Origin: Pleurotus djamor
Taxonomy: Eukaryota; Basidiomycota; Agaricomycetes; Agaricales; Pleurotaceae
NCBI GenBank assembly: GCA_029747585.1
Contig: JAPEVF010000122.1
Coordinates: forward strand, 38,608 to 102,607
Reading direction: 5' to 3'
DNA: 64,000 bases
Part shown: piece after piece, positions 33,312-44,904 of the stretch
How positions within the stretch are numbered: position 1 is the first letter of the stretch
Layout: each line of letters opens with the position of its first letter
The notes under the pieces: model-generated
Database searches by the model: none
Seen by the model: only the letters and a program-made list of their open reading frames with translations
What the model was told of the DNA's origin: nothing
Position numbers and translations under genes: made by a program

Positions 33312-36300
33312 CGTTGTGCGCTGCGACTCCGACCACCGTACGCGACGAAGGCGATACCCCAAGGAACTGCTGTGGACGTCATGGACGGCGGCGATGTGAG
33401 TGGTAAGAAAGAAAGAGAGATGTGCGGATGGAATATGCGGACGGGGAAAAATGCGCACTCACTCCGACTCAAACTGCGATTCCGACACGTCGCCGCTCAG
33501 AAACTCTCCTTGCGCAGTTGGAATGACAAAATCGGTGTCGATGGACGCAACTATCCTCTTTCTTCGATTTTTAGTGGTATCCTGAATTTCTGGAGGTTTT
33601 AAACTTGGGGAATTCGACTTTGGAATCAAAACAAACTTGTGGTTGGTGGAAAAGAAAACGTCCAAGGTCTTTGGCCGCTATAGGCGCAAGCTGGGCCCGT
33701 GCGAAACAAACCTTATTTTATCCACATCATCAACAACTCCGCTTCAGGTCCCTCTCCTTCATGTTTTCCTTTCCAACGACGAACTGATCCTACTCAAAGT
33801 CCCCTGTGCTCTCATTGTCGGCATGATGAAGGACTCTCCTCTGCTAATCGTTTTTGGGCGCCGTCTGCGTCGTCTGTCTCCGCCTACGACTCCGCTCTCG
33901 GCAAGACTAGTCCGCATCTTGCCACTTCTGCTTATGCCGTTAGTTAGAAGGTTCTCAAATCCCACTGTCAAACCAATCCGATGGCTCAATCACCATGAAC
34001 TGACTGTAACGCTAAATTTTGATTAATGGCTGCGGCCATCACCCTACCGCGAGACGCCGTTTCCTGATATTTATACAAAGGAAGAATGCGAAGAATGCGC
34101 GTTAACAACGCACCACCACCCATCAGTCCTTTAGAAGGACGCTATGTCCATATGGTTTGAATCATTCTTAATGTCACCGAGCGCTTTATCGTCCCATCAG
34201 CCCACCTTGGCTCTTGAAATTTGAAAGGGCATGCACTCGGAAAGAAGAGGGCTGGTGAAATATTCGCAGAGCAGCCAAAAGTGCGATTCGCCGCCAGTTG
34301 ACGGATTATCCCATAATCGTAGGTCCTAAGGTAATTTTGAATAGTAAGGTAAGCATGATACCGGCGTACCTACTTCAAGAGTGGCTACACAAGAAGTGCG
34401 ATGGGGGGTTGAAGCGTGAACAGGACGATAGGGGTCACTCAATAGGGGCGATCGACTTGTCTCCGACAGAGATTCTCCCAACCGTTTATGGTTGTCCCCC
34501 CAGCCCGATTTCCGCGACGCGACGTCTCCTCCTCCTGCCGACCGAGTCTTGAATAGTGACTAGGGATATCGATATCACATCCCGTAGCCCACATCTCCGG
34601 CTTGCGAAAATGATGTCATTCTTCTTCGCTAGCAGGGTTGGATAGGATCAAATGGGCTTGAAGGTTTTGGGCTCAGGGTGATTCATCGGAGACCCACATT
34701 ATATTACCCTTGTGCTCATCTTTGTGTCTACGTCATGGCCATCGAGGGGAAACTTCGTAGGGGATTTCGCCTTTCGTCCAGACGACCATGCGGCCTCACT
34801 CATCATGTCTGTTATATAAAGTGCTGGACCTTGCAAATGACTTTCTCCTCCCCTCTGCTCAATGAAGCTCCATCGTCACCGTCGTCGCTTCTACTCAGCC
34901 TTCCATTGCATCACAAGCTAAAACTCTCTTTAACCGTCCGCGACGCCATTACCTTTGATGGCTTCAAGTAGATCGCAAATGATAGCCGTTGCATACCTCT
35001 CTGACATCCTCCATGAATACCTCCACATCGTGATCTGCCAGCAATCGGGAGCGTGGTTCAAGCTTATCATTGCCCGACGCACACATATAGATCCTCCAAG
35101 GATCCAACAGAGCCGAAGTAAAGGACTGGCAGATGATACTACACCAGACATATTGGGTCGAGCTAGCCGTTGGCCGATTAGATGGATTTACCCTTCCCTT
35201 CCTGCCTCTACAGCCCTGTCACCCTCATCGCACACAGAGCCTCTTATGCATATGCATAACGCTGATGCCACTCCTCCTCGTGCTCGATCTGACTTCCGGC
35301 CTCTTTCGGAAGGCTCCCATATCCGTATCTCTTTGGGAGAGATGATGGGGCATGTGAAGCCGTCATACATTGACGAGACCGTGACTCACGCTGAGACGGG
35401 TGCCATTAGGGCTCAGCACAGGCTCTACGCTTTCCCCCTACTTCTGAAGGTCCTACATTTGAACACTCGTGGTTGACACCTTGGTATCGTTTTGGCGATT
35501 TCGTGCGTCAAGGTGGTTGAGATACTTAGTTATCGTGTGGCTCTTTTACGAAGATACTTGAAGATAGTTATATAGCCTATAGATTACACGACTCGGACAC
35601 TACTAGATATGGACTTGCCATGGCACAGTGCGCTCGAGACAAGGAGTATACTTTTGCCTCCTATTGAGTCCTGATCGAGATCCCCCTGAGTCCCTATCGC
35701 GACGACTCAGTGGTTGCAATCGAGCCAGCGAACCTTGGACAACGCGATGAGCGCGGCACAGCTTATATTCCGATTTTTGAGCATTTAATGATGTGCGACT
35801 TCTTCTACTTCACTTTGAGGATATCCTCAGCCGTCTCTCCCAGCGCCTTACGAACTTTTCTTCACCCAACTCTTCTTTCTTTCTTGCCTCCATATACTTG
35901 TTTCCATTTCGTTCTCATGATCCATAAGGTGGTTTCGTTTCAGCTTTAGACAGTCTGCACATAAACTGGGATCCATGATACTGATAACTCCGTCTATGCA
36001 TCGTGTCGCGCCCTCCATTTTCCCAATCAATTATCAAGCCACTTTGCCGCCCGATCGAACAACAGCGTTTTCTGATTGACCACCACATGTTCAGGACAGA
36101 AGACTTTTGGAGCGGCGGAAACATTTCGCTACGTATAACATCTGCAGCGTGTATGATAAATGATGGGGAAATTCTTGGGGAAATGGGAGACATGGGAGAA
36201 TTTCGCCGCATGTTGGACGTCTGGCAATTGTTCCCTTTTATAATGGAGAGAGAAGTAGGACTGCGAAGAGTGCTAATTGGATGCTAGCAGTCATGTTCGC

Positions 36301-36649
36301 GGGTATAATAGCATCGGGCATGTGGGATGGTCATTAAATATTTTGCCAAGCAAGGGCGTCCCCATTCGGCGAAGCGTGCAGGGCAACATTCGGCTGTCAC
36401 GTGGCGTTTGTGCCTCTTGTGGCCACCCCGACCCAAGTTGAAGTCTCTGTGTTTTGGCTTCCTCCTCGCCAACCACCACGACCTCGGTGGACGAATCTCC
36501 TTCACCATCGCCGCCACTCATCCCTCGGAATCGCCCTCAGGCCTTCTTTTTGTCCTGGGTCGGTCTGGATTCCTTTGCTGTTTGCCGTGGTTTTCATTCG
36601 ACTTGTTCGGTCTCGCTCGTAGCGGAACCGATTTCTTTTTTTGCGGCTC
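33312..36649. other. long intergenic region, weak ORFs only
   Basis: About 3.3 kb. The longest ORFs are 129 codons (33637-34026, +) and a 172-codon frame from an ATG at 34958 to 35476 (+), predicted basic and without a recognisable domain or clear start context. I regard both as unsupported. No transposon, tRNA or tandem repeat was seen. Confidence 0.45.
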
Positions 36650-38266
36650 ATGGCGCTGGAAAACGACTTGATTGACGTGGCCAGCGAGCATTTCTACGAT
36701 GATGATGACACCCGAATCCAAGGCGAGGATGAAATGGACCGCGACATCCCACCTCGCCCGAATAGTCGCCTTGGCTTTAATGGAGACGACGATGATGAAG
36801 ATGAAGAAAGCTGCAATGATTTCGATGAAGTAGGTCCGCTCGGACACCGCTTCACCGGAGGGATTACGGACTGGACTCTCGGCGTTTCTGGGCGAGAGCT
36901 GTCTATTCTTGACACTGAAGGCGATGCCCACCTTAGCGGCACGGATGACATTGGCTCGGACGACGAAGGGGAAGACGCTGGTTATGGTTCCTGTGGCTTG
37001 CAGTATTCATCGGGGGCACCCCCTCAATCACCACCCCTTCCTTCTGCACCACCACCATCCCAACTAGCCTTGATGGACGAAGAGGTTTTCCAACCTTTTT
37101 CATGCCTGCCATCACCTTTATCCCCATGCTACGTAAACGAGCCCCATCCTTTACGTTCAAAGTCCCCTACACTACCTCGATGTGATCTCCGTCACCACGG
37201 TCGTTCTCGCAATGCTCTTGTACACACGAAATGGTTCTGGTCCATGCGTGGAGAGGAATGGAGTGAAATTGAAGAGCTAGACTCCCAAGGTGCTGACAAA
37301 CTCTCCAAGTCTCCCACTATCCGTCAATCTCTTCCTACGCTACCTCATCATACCGGCGGCTTGAAGAAGAAGACTCCCAAGCTGAAGCAGACTTCGCGAT
37401 TCTCGCCACTGTCTGTTCACCCACGTCGAGGGGATGTTTCTGCGTTGCGCGATCCGTATTGCGCACATGTGGATCGTTCCTTGGCTGAATGGCCGATGTG
37501 GACTATCGCCAAGACGTTGTGGATGTTCGATGTTCAGATGGGCCTGGACATGCGGAAGAAGAAGAGCAAGGAGTTAGGCGGTGATGAAGACATGATTTCG
37601 GATGAGGAACAATCGGATGAGAGCAGTGGGCCCTGTGTTAGGACTACCCGAGAGGCTCGATCACTCTCTACCTCAAGCGGCTTTAGCGACGACTCGGATA
37701 TAACGCTGGTGGAGAGTGATGTAGACGTTGATGAAGACCTCGAGCAAATCGAAGAAGACGCGACACTCGACGATATCGACGAGACATCAGGGCCGCCTGA
37801 CGAAGACCAGGTTGAAGTGATCAGCACGCCTCGCCCCTCCGACTTGCCTTCTCACAAGTCCCCCTCGCCGTCTTTGAAGTCGTCTCCCAAGTCGATGTCG
37901 AAAACTTCTTTATCGCCTCATGCTAAGCCGCGACACCTTACTCGACCGCCTTATTACAGTCCCAATTTTCCTTCCCTGGCTACTTACATCGGGAGTCGAC
38001 ACAACAAACTCCAAGATGACCTTTGGGAGACAGATTCTTATAGCCGCTGGGATCTCTTGATTGACATCGTTCGGCTTGACCATGACGCACCTTCACATCA
38101 CCATTACCACCATCACCATCACCACCACATGTCTTCGTCGCCACGAGCAAGTGGCTCACACTCCCGCAGATTTTACCTCGCTCACGAGAACGATGAATCT
38201 AATGACGATATTTTTGGACCTTCTGGTAGCTCTACGCTTCCAGCATCGTTATCTCGTCTTTGCTAA
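36650..38266 (+). CDS. acidic low-complexity hypothetical protein
   Basis: A single open frame of 538 residues from the first ATG at 36650 (the frame upstream offers only TTG). Strongly biased: acidic stretches (DDDDEDEES, VDVDEDLEQIEEDATLDD), Ser/Pro-rich linkers with basic patches (KSPSPSLKSSPKSMSKTS), one better ordered segment around HTKWFWSMRGEEWSEIEEL and AEWPMWTIAKTLWMFDVQM, and a histidine cluster near the end (HHHYHHHHHHH). Length, lack of stops and conserved-looking aromatic segments support a real gene. No family was recognised. Composition suggests a largely disordered nuclear or signalling protein, but that is inference. Confidence 0.7.
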   Translation: MALENDLIDVASEHFYDDDDTRIQGEDEMDRDIPPRPNSRLGFNGDDDDEDEESCNDFDEVGPLGHRFTGGITDWTLGVSGRELSILDTEGDAHLSGTDDIGSDDEGEDAGYGSCGLQYSSGAPPQSPPLPSAPPPSQLALMDEEVFQPFSCLPSPLSPCYVNEPHPLRSKSPTLPRCDLRHHGRSRNALVHTKWFWSMRGEEWSEIEELDSQGADKLSKSPTIRQSLPTLPHHTGGLKKKTPKLKQTSRFSPLSVHPRRGDVSALRDPYCAHVDRSLAEWPMWTIAKTLWMFDVQMGLDMRKKKSKELGGDEDMISDEEQSDESSGPCVRTTREARSLSTSSGFSDDSDITLVESDVDVDEDLEQIEEDATLDDIDETSGPPDEDQVEVISTPRPSDLPSHKSPSPSLKSSPKSMSKTSLSPHAKPRHLTRPPYYSPNFPSLATYIGSRHNKLQDDLWETDSYSRWDLLIDIVRLDHDAPSHHHYHHHHHHHMSSSPRASGSHSRRFYLAHENDESNDDIFGPSGSSTLPASLSRLC

Positions 38267-39605
38267 ATCCCACCCCTCCCCCATCTTGTTTCTTTTGGTT
38301 ATATTATTTTGTGCATAGTCTTCCATTCACGCATCATCATCACCTCGTCACCCCTCTCATACTATCTACTTCACACAGCAGGGACTTGTATTAATAGTAG
38401 TTATATTTGTTCATTAATACCTCCCTCCCATCCCATCCACATTTCCCCTCGCACTCGACTGTGAGCACTATAGCTATCCCGCAACCCATTGAACACATTG
38501 TCTAATCTCTCATCCTTTCATCATCACTCCCTATGCATCACCATGACCTGCCTATACCACAACCCTTATGCCTTCATATGCGACCATTCATACGCCATGC
38601 TTCCCCTCTTCATAGCATATCATAGCATATCGTATTATACCGTCTCTTGTTGTTATTTTATCGTTTTGATTTATTCATTTTGCGAATCTCTTCATCGATG
38701 GGCTCGACAATGCCCACGCTGTTAGGCTCCCCTCCCAACTAATTTCCAACTCAAGTAGTTTGTTTCAGTTTGACCGGTGTACGCGAGTGGCATGGATAGG
38801 CGCGTTCTATTTTTTTTTTCTTGTGTCGTGTTACTCATGCTAACCCAAACTCTCACAGGTGTCAATGTCCGCTAGCATATGGCTACTGTTGCTCGAGCCT
38901 AACATCATATATACGGTTCGCAGCAAGCCCTGCAGCGTCTCAGATGTCAGACTTTCAAATCCGGATTTTGCGAGAGCTTAAGTGCATCAGTCCACCTAGG
39001 GGACGTCACGATCTTACTGGCAGGGACTACGTAGGACGTACAGTAAGCGAGTAAGTCGGCTATAAGCTGAAATGGTATGTCTTCTCTTGTCCCAACTAGT
39101 CAATCAAGTGTACACGCTAAAGCATGCTATAATTATATCTGTGTCTTCTTGATGGACACCCTCGAGCGGTTGGTGTTTCAACGAATCGCTCTCCTCGGCG
39201 AGGATTCAAGGTACGCTAGTGTTTTCTACGGTTAAATCAGCGGATTCACGTCGCCAGATGTCTGCCATTGCCATCCTTCGACAATGTCTGGACGAAGGTT
39301 GACGGTTCTGTTGCCTTTGTTTGCGACGCTGTTTAAATGGTCACTCATCCTTTGTGCCTAACTTCGATAAGGCGAGTCGTAAGTGTATATCCATCTTCGG
39401 TTGTCCTTATCTATATCCTCCCAATCAGAATATGACATTTACCGGCCTGGCCCAAGTGCCGTGCTGCACATGTTGTTCAAGCTGACGGAATGGGCGATCG
39501 CACAATATCCTTTGATGCCCGTTACTTATACACTTGACGGTATATTTATCGTTGCAGGTTTTCTGGGATTATGCCACCACCATCGAGGACCTCCTTGCTT
39601 TCAAG
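38267..39605. other. intergenic between two plus-strand genes
   Basis: About 1.3 kb, pyrimidine-rich 3' flank at first (38270-38680), a T run at 38811-38819, then presumably the promoter of the third Old Yellow Enzyme gene. No gene seen. Confidence 0.4.
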
Positions 39606-41034
39606 ATGTCTAACACCGCGAACGCACCTGCCCCGAACGTACCGTACTTCACTCCCTCTCAGTATCCTCCTGCGGGATCGGCTGTCGTGCCTCAGCCAGA
39701 TGGAAAACCCATTCCAAAATTGTTCCAGCCTCTCAAAATTCGTGGATTAGAGTTTCATAACAGAATTTTTGTGAGTCGATGNTTTTTTTACCCGCATTTC
39801 ATCGTGATGCGAACTCATTGATACCCAGTTATCGCCAATGTGCCAGTATTCCTCAGACGAAGGCCACTCGACTCCGTGGCATATGGCGCATCGTATGTGA
39901 CTTTTAAACTCTTCTACCTTGACCCCTATGTGACGGTTAAACTCTTAGTTGGCGGTATATTCACCCGTGGTCCCGGGTTATCGCTCCTGGAAGCTACTAG
40001 CGTCCTCCCCGAAGGACGAATCACATCCAGTGATGCTGGTCTGTGGGCTGATTCCCATATCGCCCCTCTAGCCGACATCGTTCAGTTTGCTCATTCTCAG
40101 AACCAGAAGATTGGAATCCAGCTCAGCCATGCTGGTCGCAAAGCATCTACAACTGTCCCATGGTTGGAAGGCGCCTCTACGGCAAGCCCTATCTACGGAG
40201 GCTGGCCTGATGATGTTATGTCTCCATCCGACATCCCACATAGCAAAGACTATCCACAACCGAAGGCCTTAACTACGCAAGGAATTCAGGACATCATTCG
40301 GGCGTTCGCTCTCTCTGCTCAGCGCGCGATCAAAGCAGGCTGTGATGTGATTGAAATCCAAGGCGCTCATGGATACCTGATCCACGCATTCCTCAGCCCC
40401 GTCTCCAACCACCGTACAGATGAGTATGGAGGTAGCTTCGAGAACAGAACACGCCTCGCCATCGATATCGTCGACGCTATACGTGCCGTGATTCCTCCCA
40501 GCATGCCTTTATTCTTTAGGTATGAGCTTGATAATCCATACAAGGCATAACTGACCAACATCTGGACGTAGGATTTCCGCGACTGATTGGTTAGAGCAGT
40601 CCTTGGCTGATCAACCATCATGGACCACAAGCGAGACTATTAAATTGGCTCCAATTTTATATGCTCATGGAGTCGATCTCCTCGATATCTCAAGTGCTGG
40701 CTTACATCCCCTCCAAAAGATCCCGAGGGACGGCCCTATGGGGGCTTACCAAGCTCCTCTCTCGGGAGAGGTAAAGAAATCTCTCCCCGCGGATTGTCCT
40801 CTCATCATCAGTGCCGTCGGTTCGATCACCACTGGCCATATTGCTCAGAACATCCTTGATCTCGAGCTTGCCGACCTTGTTTTCGTTGGGAAACAATTCC
40901 AGAAGAATCCTGGGAGTGTGTGGGCATTTGCCGAGGACTTGGGAGTCGATATCAACTTGGCCCATCAGATTTCGTGGCCTGTTAAAGGGAGGGGTGGAAA
41001 GAAGTCTATCCTTCGCCATCTCGTAAAGAAGTAG
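39606..41034 (+). CDS. Old Yellow Enzyme, NADPH dehydrogenase (YqjM-like), copy C
   Basis: Exons 39606-39770, 39829-39892, 39949-40519 and 40572-41034 give 420 residues. Same three intron positions and phases as copies A and B, so it is a true paralogue, but more diverged in protein and in the opposite orientation. Seen: [19 protein letters not shown] start, [52 protein letters not shown] and [11 protein letters not shown]. The first histidine of the HxxH pair is replaced by Gln (EIQGAHGY versus EIHNAHGY), which may change substrate anchoring. An N at 39782 lies in intron 1 next to a T run. Otherwise intact and likely active. Confidence 0.92.
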
Positions 41035-41517
41035 ACATTATCACCGTCTTATCTTAGTCTAACGCGCTAAAAATGGCACTTATCAAAACACGGTGTTGCT
41101 TCGACAAAGTACCTTGAACCCATACGTGAACGACTGTTATGCAGCAACCACCGTATCCTTTTCCTGCGCCACTCCTGAGTTCCCCTAAGCGATGTGCTCC
41201 TCCTTATTTCGACCCCTTCTCTCCTAACTTGTTGAATGGGCTGCCACCTGGCCGCTAACAATGTTCCCTGTCATGGCCCCGTGGTAGGGCGTGGTCGGTA
41301 CTCGGTTCGAAAACGCTGCAACTCGGCACCGCGTTGAACGGTCCATCATGGTATCATGTGTACTATCTACGTAACCATATTCATGTTATGCTAAGGGTCC
41401 TCGTCCATTCAACCACCAGCGTCAGCTTCGCTCGCCTCTGCACAGAGCCTACCATAGACTACCTCAAAGGAGTGCACCGCTGGCCAACGCGTCAACCCCA
41501 ACTTCGAATCTACTCTG
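41035..41517. other. intergenic, promoter of F-box gene
   Basis: About 480 bp, no ORF of note. Confidence 0.4.
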
Positions 41518-42405
41518 ATGACTCTCACATCTAGTCAATCGGCTCCATCGTCGGAACGCTCTCGCGTCTCCTCCAATTTCCCTTCGGAAATTCCGATTGA
41601 CATCCTCCTCGAGATCCTCTCTTTCCTGCCCTTGAAATCCATCATTTCTGCAAGAGGGGTTCATTCTCACTGGCGTTCCCTCCTTCCCAAATCACCCATA
41701 TTGCCCATTCGACGTGACCTGTTGAAAATGTTCGACGAAATCATCAACTCGCCAAAATTCTTACCGTCCAGAGAGGATACCCTCATGAACCTCAAATCTT
41801 TCGATAGACGAGCATATGTGGACGCTATGAGAAAAGAGGCCGCATTCGTTCCATTCGAGTTTGAGATATGGATACTAGAGTGGCCGGCGCGAGTTGTCTT
41901 CAAGAAATGTTGGCCAGGCTTTGATACCGCCTTCAACATGGGTTCGAACCTGTTCGCATACGGTTCAAACTTGTTGTCAAAGCGCCCCCGCATCCATGAT
42001 ATCGCTTTCCACACAAAGACAACCCAGAAAACGATAACGATATCCTGTTTGAAGGTCTGGTATTCAGGCTGTACGTGTGACACAGTGCTTGTCCTCGAAT
42101 GTGATCCAGAGCAAAAACACCTACAAGGTGCTGTGTTCGCCACGGACTCAGACGAAACAAATGATACGGACGATCCTGATATTAGACTTGCATCTGACTG
42201 GATTTCTTACCAACGTCGTCTGTTGGCCGAATGGAGTGCCACCGATGTATGCCTCCGTTTGTCGTCTGAATGTCCCTCATGAATTGACCCGCGCGCTTTG
42301 TAGATTTCTGGACAGAACTCCTCCGAGTCTTTACAACTCATGTCGGACTCAGAGGAAGACTCAGAATCAGAGCATAAATCAGAGGGATCCGGTCCAGATG
42401 CGTAG
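41518..42405 (+). CDS. F-box domain protein
   Basis: Exons 41518-42246 and 42304-42405 (57-nt intron, phase 0) give 276 residues. After a Ser-rich start, residues about 21-60 carry an F-box: EIPIDILLEILSFLPLKSII followed by ARGVHSHWRSLL, the usual Skp1-binding pattern with conserved Leu-Pro and Trp. The C-terminal part is globular without visible LRR or WD repeats and ends in an acidic Ser-rich tail. Agaric genomes carry hundreds of such orphan F-box genes; most likely a substrate receptor of an SCF ubiquitin ligase, target unknown. Confidence 0.85.
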
Positions 42406-42558
42406 ACTACTTCTCCCCTCGGGCCGGTCCTTTTGACAAATACTTTCTTGGCTGGATGTATTTTACCTGAAAGTGGACGGTGGCAGTGACGATTAGAGTT
42501 AGAAATACATACAACGCCATTATATACATATTAAGATGATCTAGGAGGTTGCGTTGTG

Positions 42559-43983
42559 CTACGAGGTAGCGCAGTTCAGTAGCCATTGAAGCCCAGTGAT
42601 AAAATCTTCGTCAAGACGTTTAGAAGCCGGCAAGTCCGGATAAAACATCTGGAATCCATGAGGCAAGCCAGGGTAGCTGCAGTCAGTCAGCAAGTGTCCA
42701 GAAAAGCATCAGGAGGCGAGTTGAAACACTTACAGGGCCAACTTGGTGGGAACGTTGTTCTTTCTAAGGAGTTTCTCATATAGAAGCCCTTCGTCGCGCA
42801 TAGGGTCTAGTCCGCACACCTGCAGATACACCGGGGGAAGTCCTTCATGCGAAGCCGATAATAGTGGTGAGATCTCCGGGTCTGATGGTTCTTGAAGCCG
42901 CAGTACGCCTACATACGCTAGAAGCATCAGAGGTGCTTCGTCAAACTGGCGGACAGAAAAAAAAGAACGCAACTGTAGATATTGTAGATCTGCTGACGTC
43001 CCAAGAACGGTGCATCGGCGTTTTTGCGCATAGACATCAACTCGGGCTTGAACCTAGACGTGATCGATCAATCACTGAGAGTTTTGATGGCGTTCGAGAA
43101 CCCACTCCTCTGGATATGCGTCAGGATGGAGGACGATAGGAAACTGGAGAAATTGTCCTGTTATCGGTTTGTCTGCGAAGAAGGCATCGTCCCTTGCTTT
43201 GTGAGCAATCACTGCAGCGAAATTTGACCCCGTCGATGAACCGCCGATGATGAATCCCTTTGACAGCGATGCCTGAAGGGATGGCGCTTGGCTGGCTGCC
43301 TGTGGGGGTCATTCAGCACGGAGAAAAAGGATCGGACACAGGCTTGAGGCGGACCCATTTCACGGCTGCAAACGAATCGTTGAGGCCGATGGGAAATGGA
43401 TTTTCGGGTGCCAGTCTAGTAGGGAAAATTGAGCAGCCGTGGTCTATAGGCGGATGGCAAGGTTAATTACCTATAATCGACGTTCAGTATCGATATTTGG
43501 AGCTCTGTTGCAACTATCCTGAGGTGGTAGTCGTCCAGATCAAGTGTCCCGCCCATCCAACCTGGGCGACAAGTCTAGGAGTGAGCGCACGATATGAGCG
43601 GTGCGCGGTATGTCCTCTTACCACCAGCGTGAAACCAGACAAGGAGTGGGAATGTCGACTCATCTTCGGCGACAGGTATAATGCATCTAGCTTTTATACG
43701 ACCGCCTTCGACTGGTATCTTGTACTCCTGCACTTGATATTTCCGTCCTAATGGGAAGAGTCGTACACTGAGAGCTGCAGCCAGCAAGGCAAATGGGGCA
43801 GCACCGACTATCCGGAAGGCGCGGCTGATAAGCCTCCATCACGAGCGGTACCAAGACAGCGTTGAATCTTTCCCTGGTGAGCTCGAGGTCACCAGGCGGA
43901 TCCGGCTCCAATGTTGGAGGTAACTTTGCGAGCTCTTCGGCAAAGTCAGAGTCGAGCTCGCCGAGGGGACTCCGTCGTGACAT
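42559..43983 (-). CDS. alpha/beta hydrolase, HSL (abhydrolase_3) family
   Basis: Start MSRRSPLGEL at 43983, stop at 42559, with several short introns. Recognisable pieces in order: REYKIPVEGG-like strand, LLVWFHAGGGWMGGTLDLD (the oxyanion HGGG-type motif, here HAGGGW, restored by splicing out about 43570-43616), LNVDYR, LAPENPFPIGLND, nucleophile elbow GFIIGGSSTGSNFAAV (GxSxG as GSSTG), YLQVCGLDPMRDEGL with the catalytic Asp, and LPHGFQMFYP with the catalytic His. All triad members are present. The family hydrolyses esters (carboxylesterase, arylacetamide or steryl acetate deacetylase-like); substrate cannot be predicted. The N-terminus has no signal peptide. Exon borders in the middle were not all resolved. 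Confidence 0.85.
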
Positions 43984-44904
43984 GTTGCAAGTGCGGTTGT
44001 GGAGGAGGCGATTTGAAATCACCGTGAATCCATCATGACCATCCCTTTAAGTATCTCTGTGGAGTGTTTCCTGACTGACTCTGACCACGCGCGGAGCTCG
44101 AAACGCAGAAATGATGGATTCAAGGAAGGACCCCGGATTGTGGTGGCAAATCCTGTCAAAAATTTATCTTTGAACAGGTGAGCATGCGGCATCGGTTCAA
44201 AAAACAAATTCTTCTCTGATAAATGAATTCAAGGAGACGTCAGTGACTGTGAAGAACTCGGCCAANTTTTTTGGCCCACCATTACAGCATCTTTGATAGC
44301 CTTGATGAGTCCAGCGATGCGAATTGAAGGTTGACGGTATATGAGTCGCAGACGACCACTGGGACGTACACATATAATCATCCTGAAAAGTTGATAAAAA
44401 AAACCAGTGGAAAACAAGCCACCTCCGGGACTCGGAAGCCGCCTGGGTCAGCAAATCCCTTGTAAAATACTACGGTGACAGCTGCTATCTCAACAATGGG
44501 TGCCGGTTATCGACTAAGTCCAACGCAAAGTCCGGGTTGAGTGGGCGAGAGTACTTACTGTATGACGGTCGGCGCCATCTGAGGTAAGTATTCTTTGGTG
44601 ACCCGATTCGGATTTCCGAGAAAGCAAGTCGACAGCGAGTGACACCAAGTCTGTTTTCTTAAACCCGATATTACTGGATCTAGGCTTGATATTTCGCAAC
44701 AACGAAGGAGGAAGAAAAAACAAGCGGAACAAACGTTCGGGCATCGGGATGATGTCATTTGAGATCGGTTCCGTCACGTGCATCCCGTCGATCGTGTCCA
44801 GGTGACGGACGGAATTTCGGTCTTTCTCCTCTCTTCTTCTCGTACCACCACCATCTCGTCCGCGCTTGACGCGNTTTCTTGTTTTTTCTTGTTTTTTGGA
44901 TAAT
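43984..44904. other. divergent intergenic region
   Basis: About 900 bp between hydrolase and coiled-coil genes. Ambiguous bases at 44266 and 44874, each before T-rich sequence. No gene seen. Confidence 0.4.

Noticed and set aside
34958..35476. 172-codon plus-strand ORF
   Set aside because: No domain, no promoter or intron context, surrounded by non-coding sequence. It could be real but I cannot support it.
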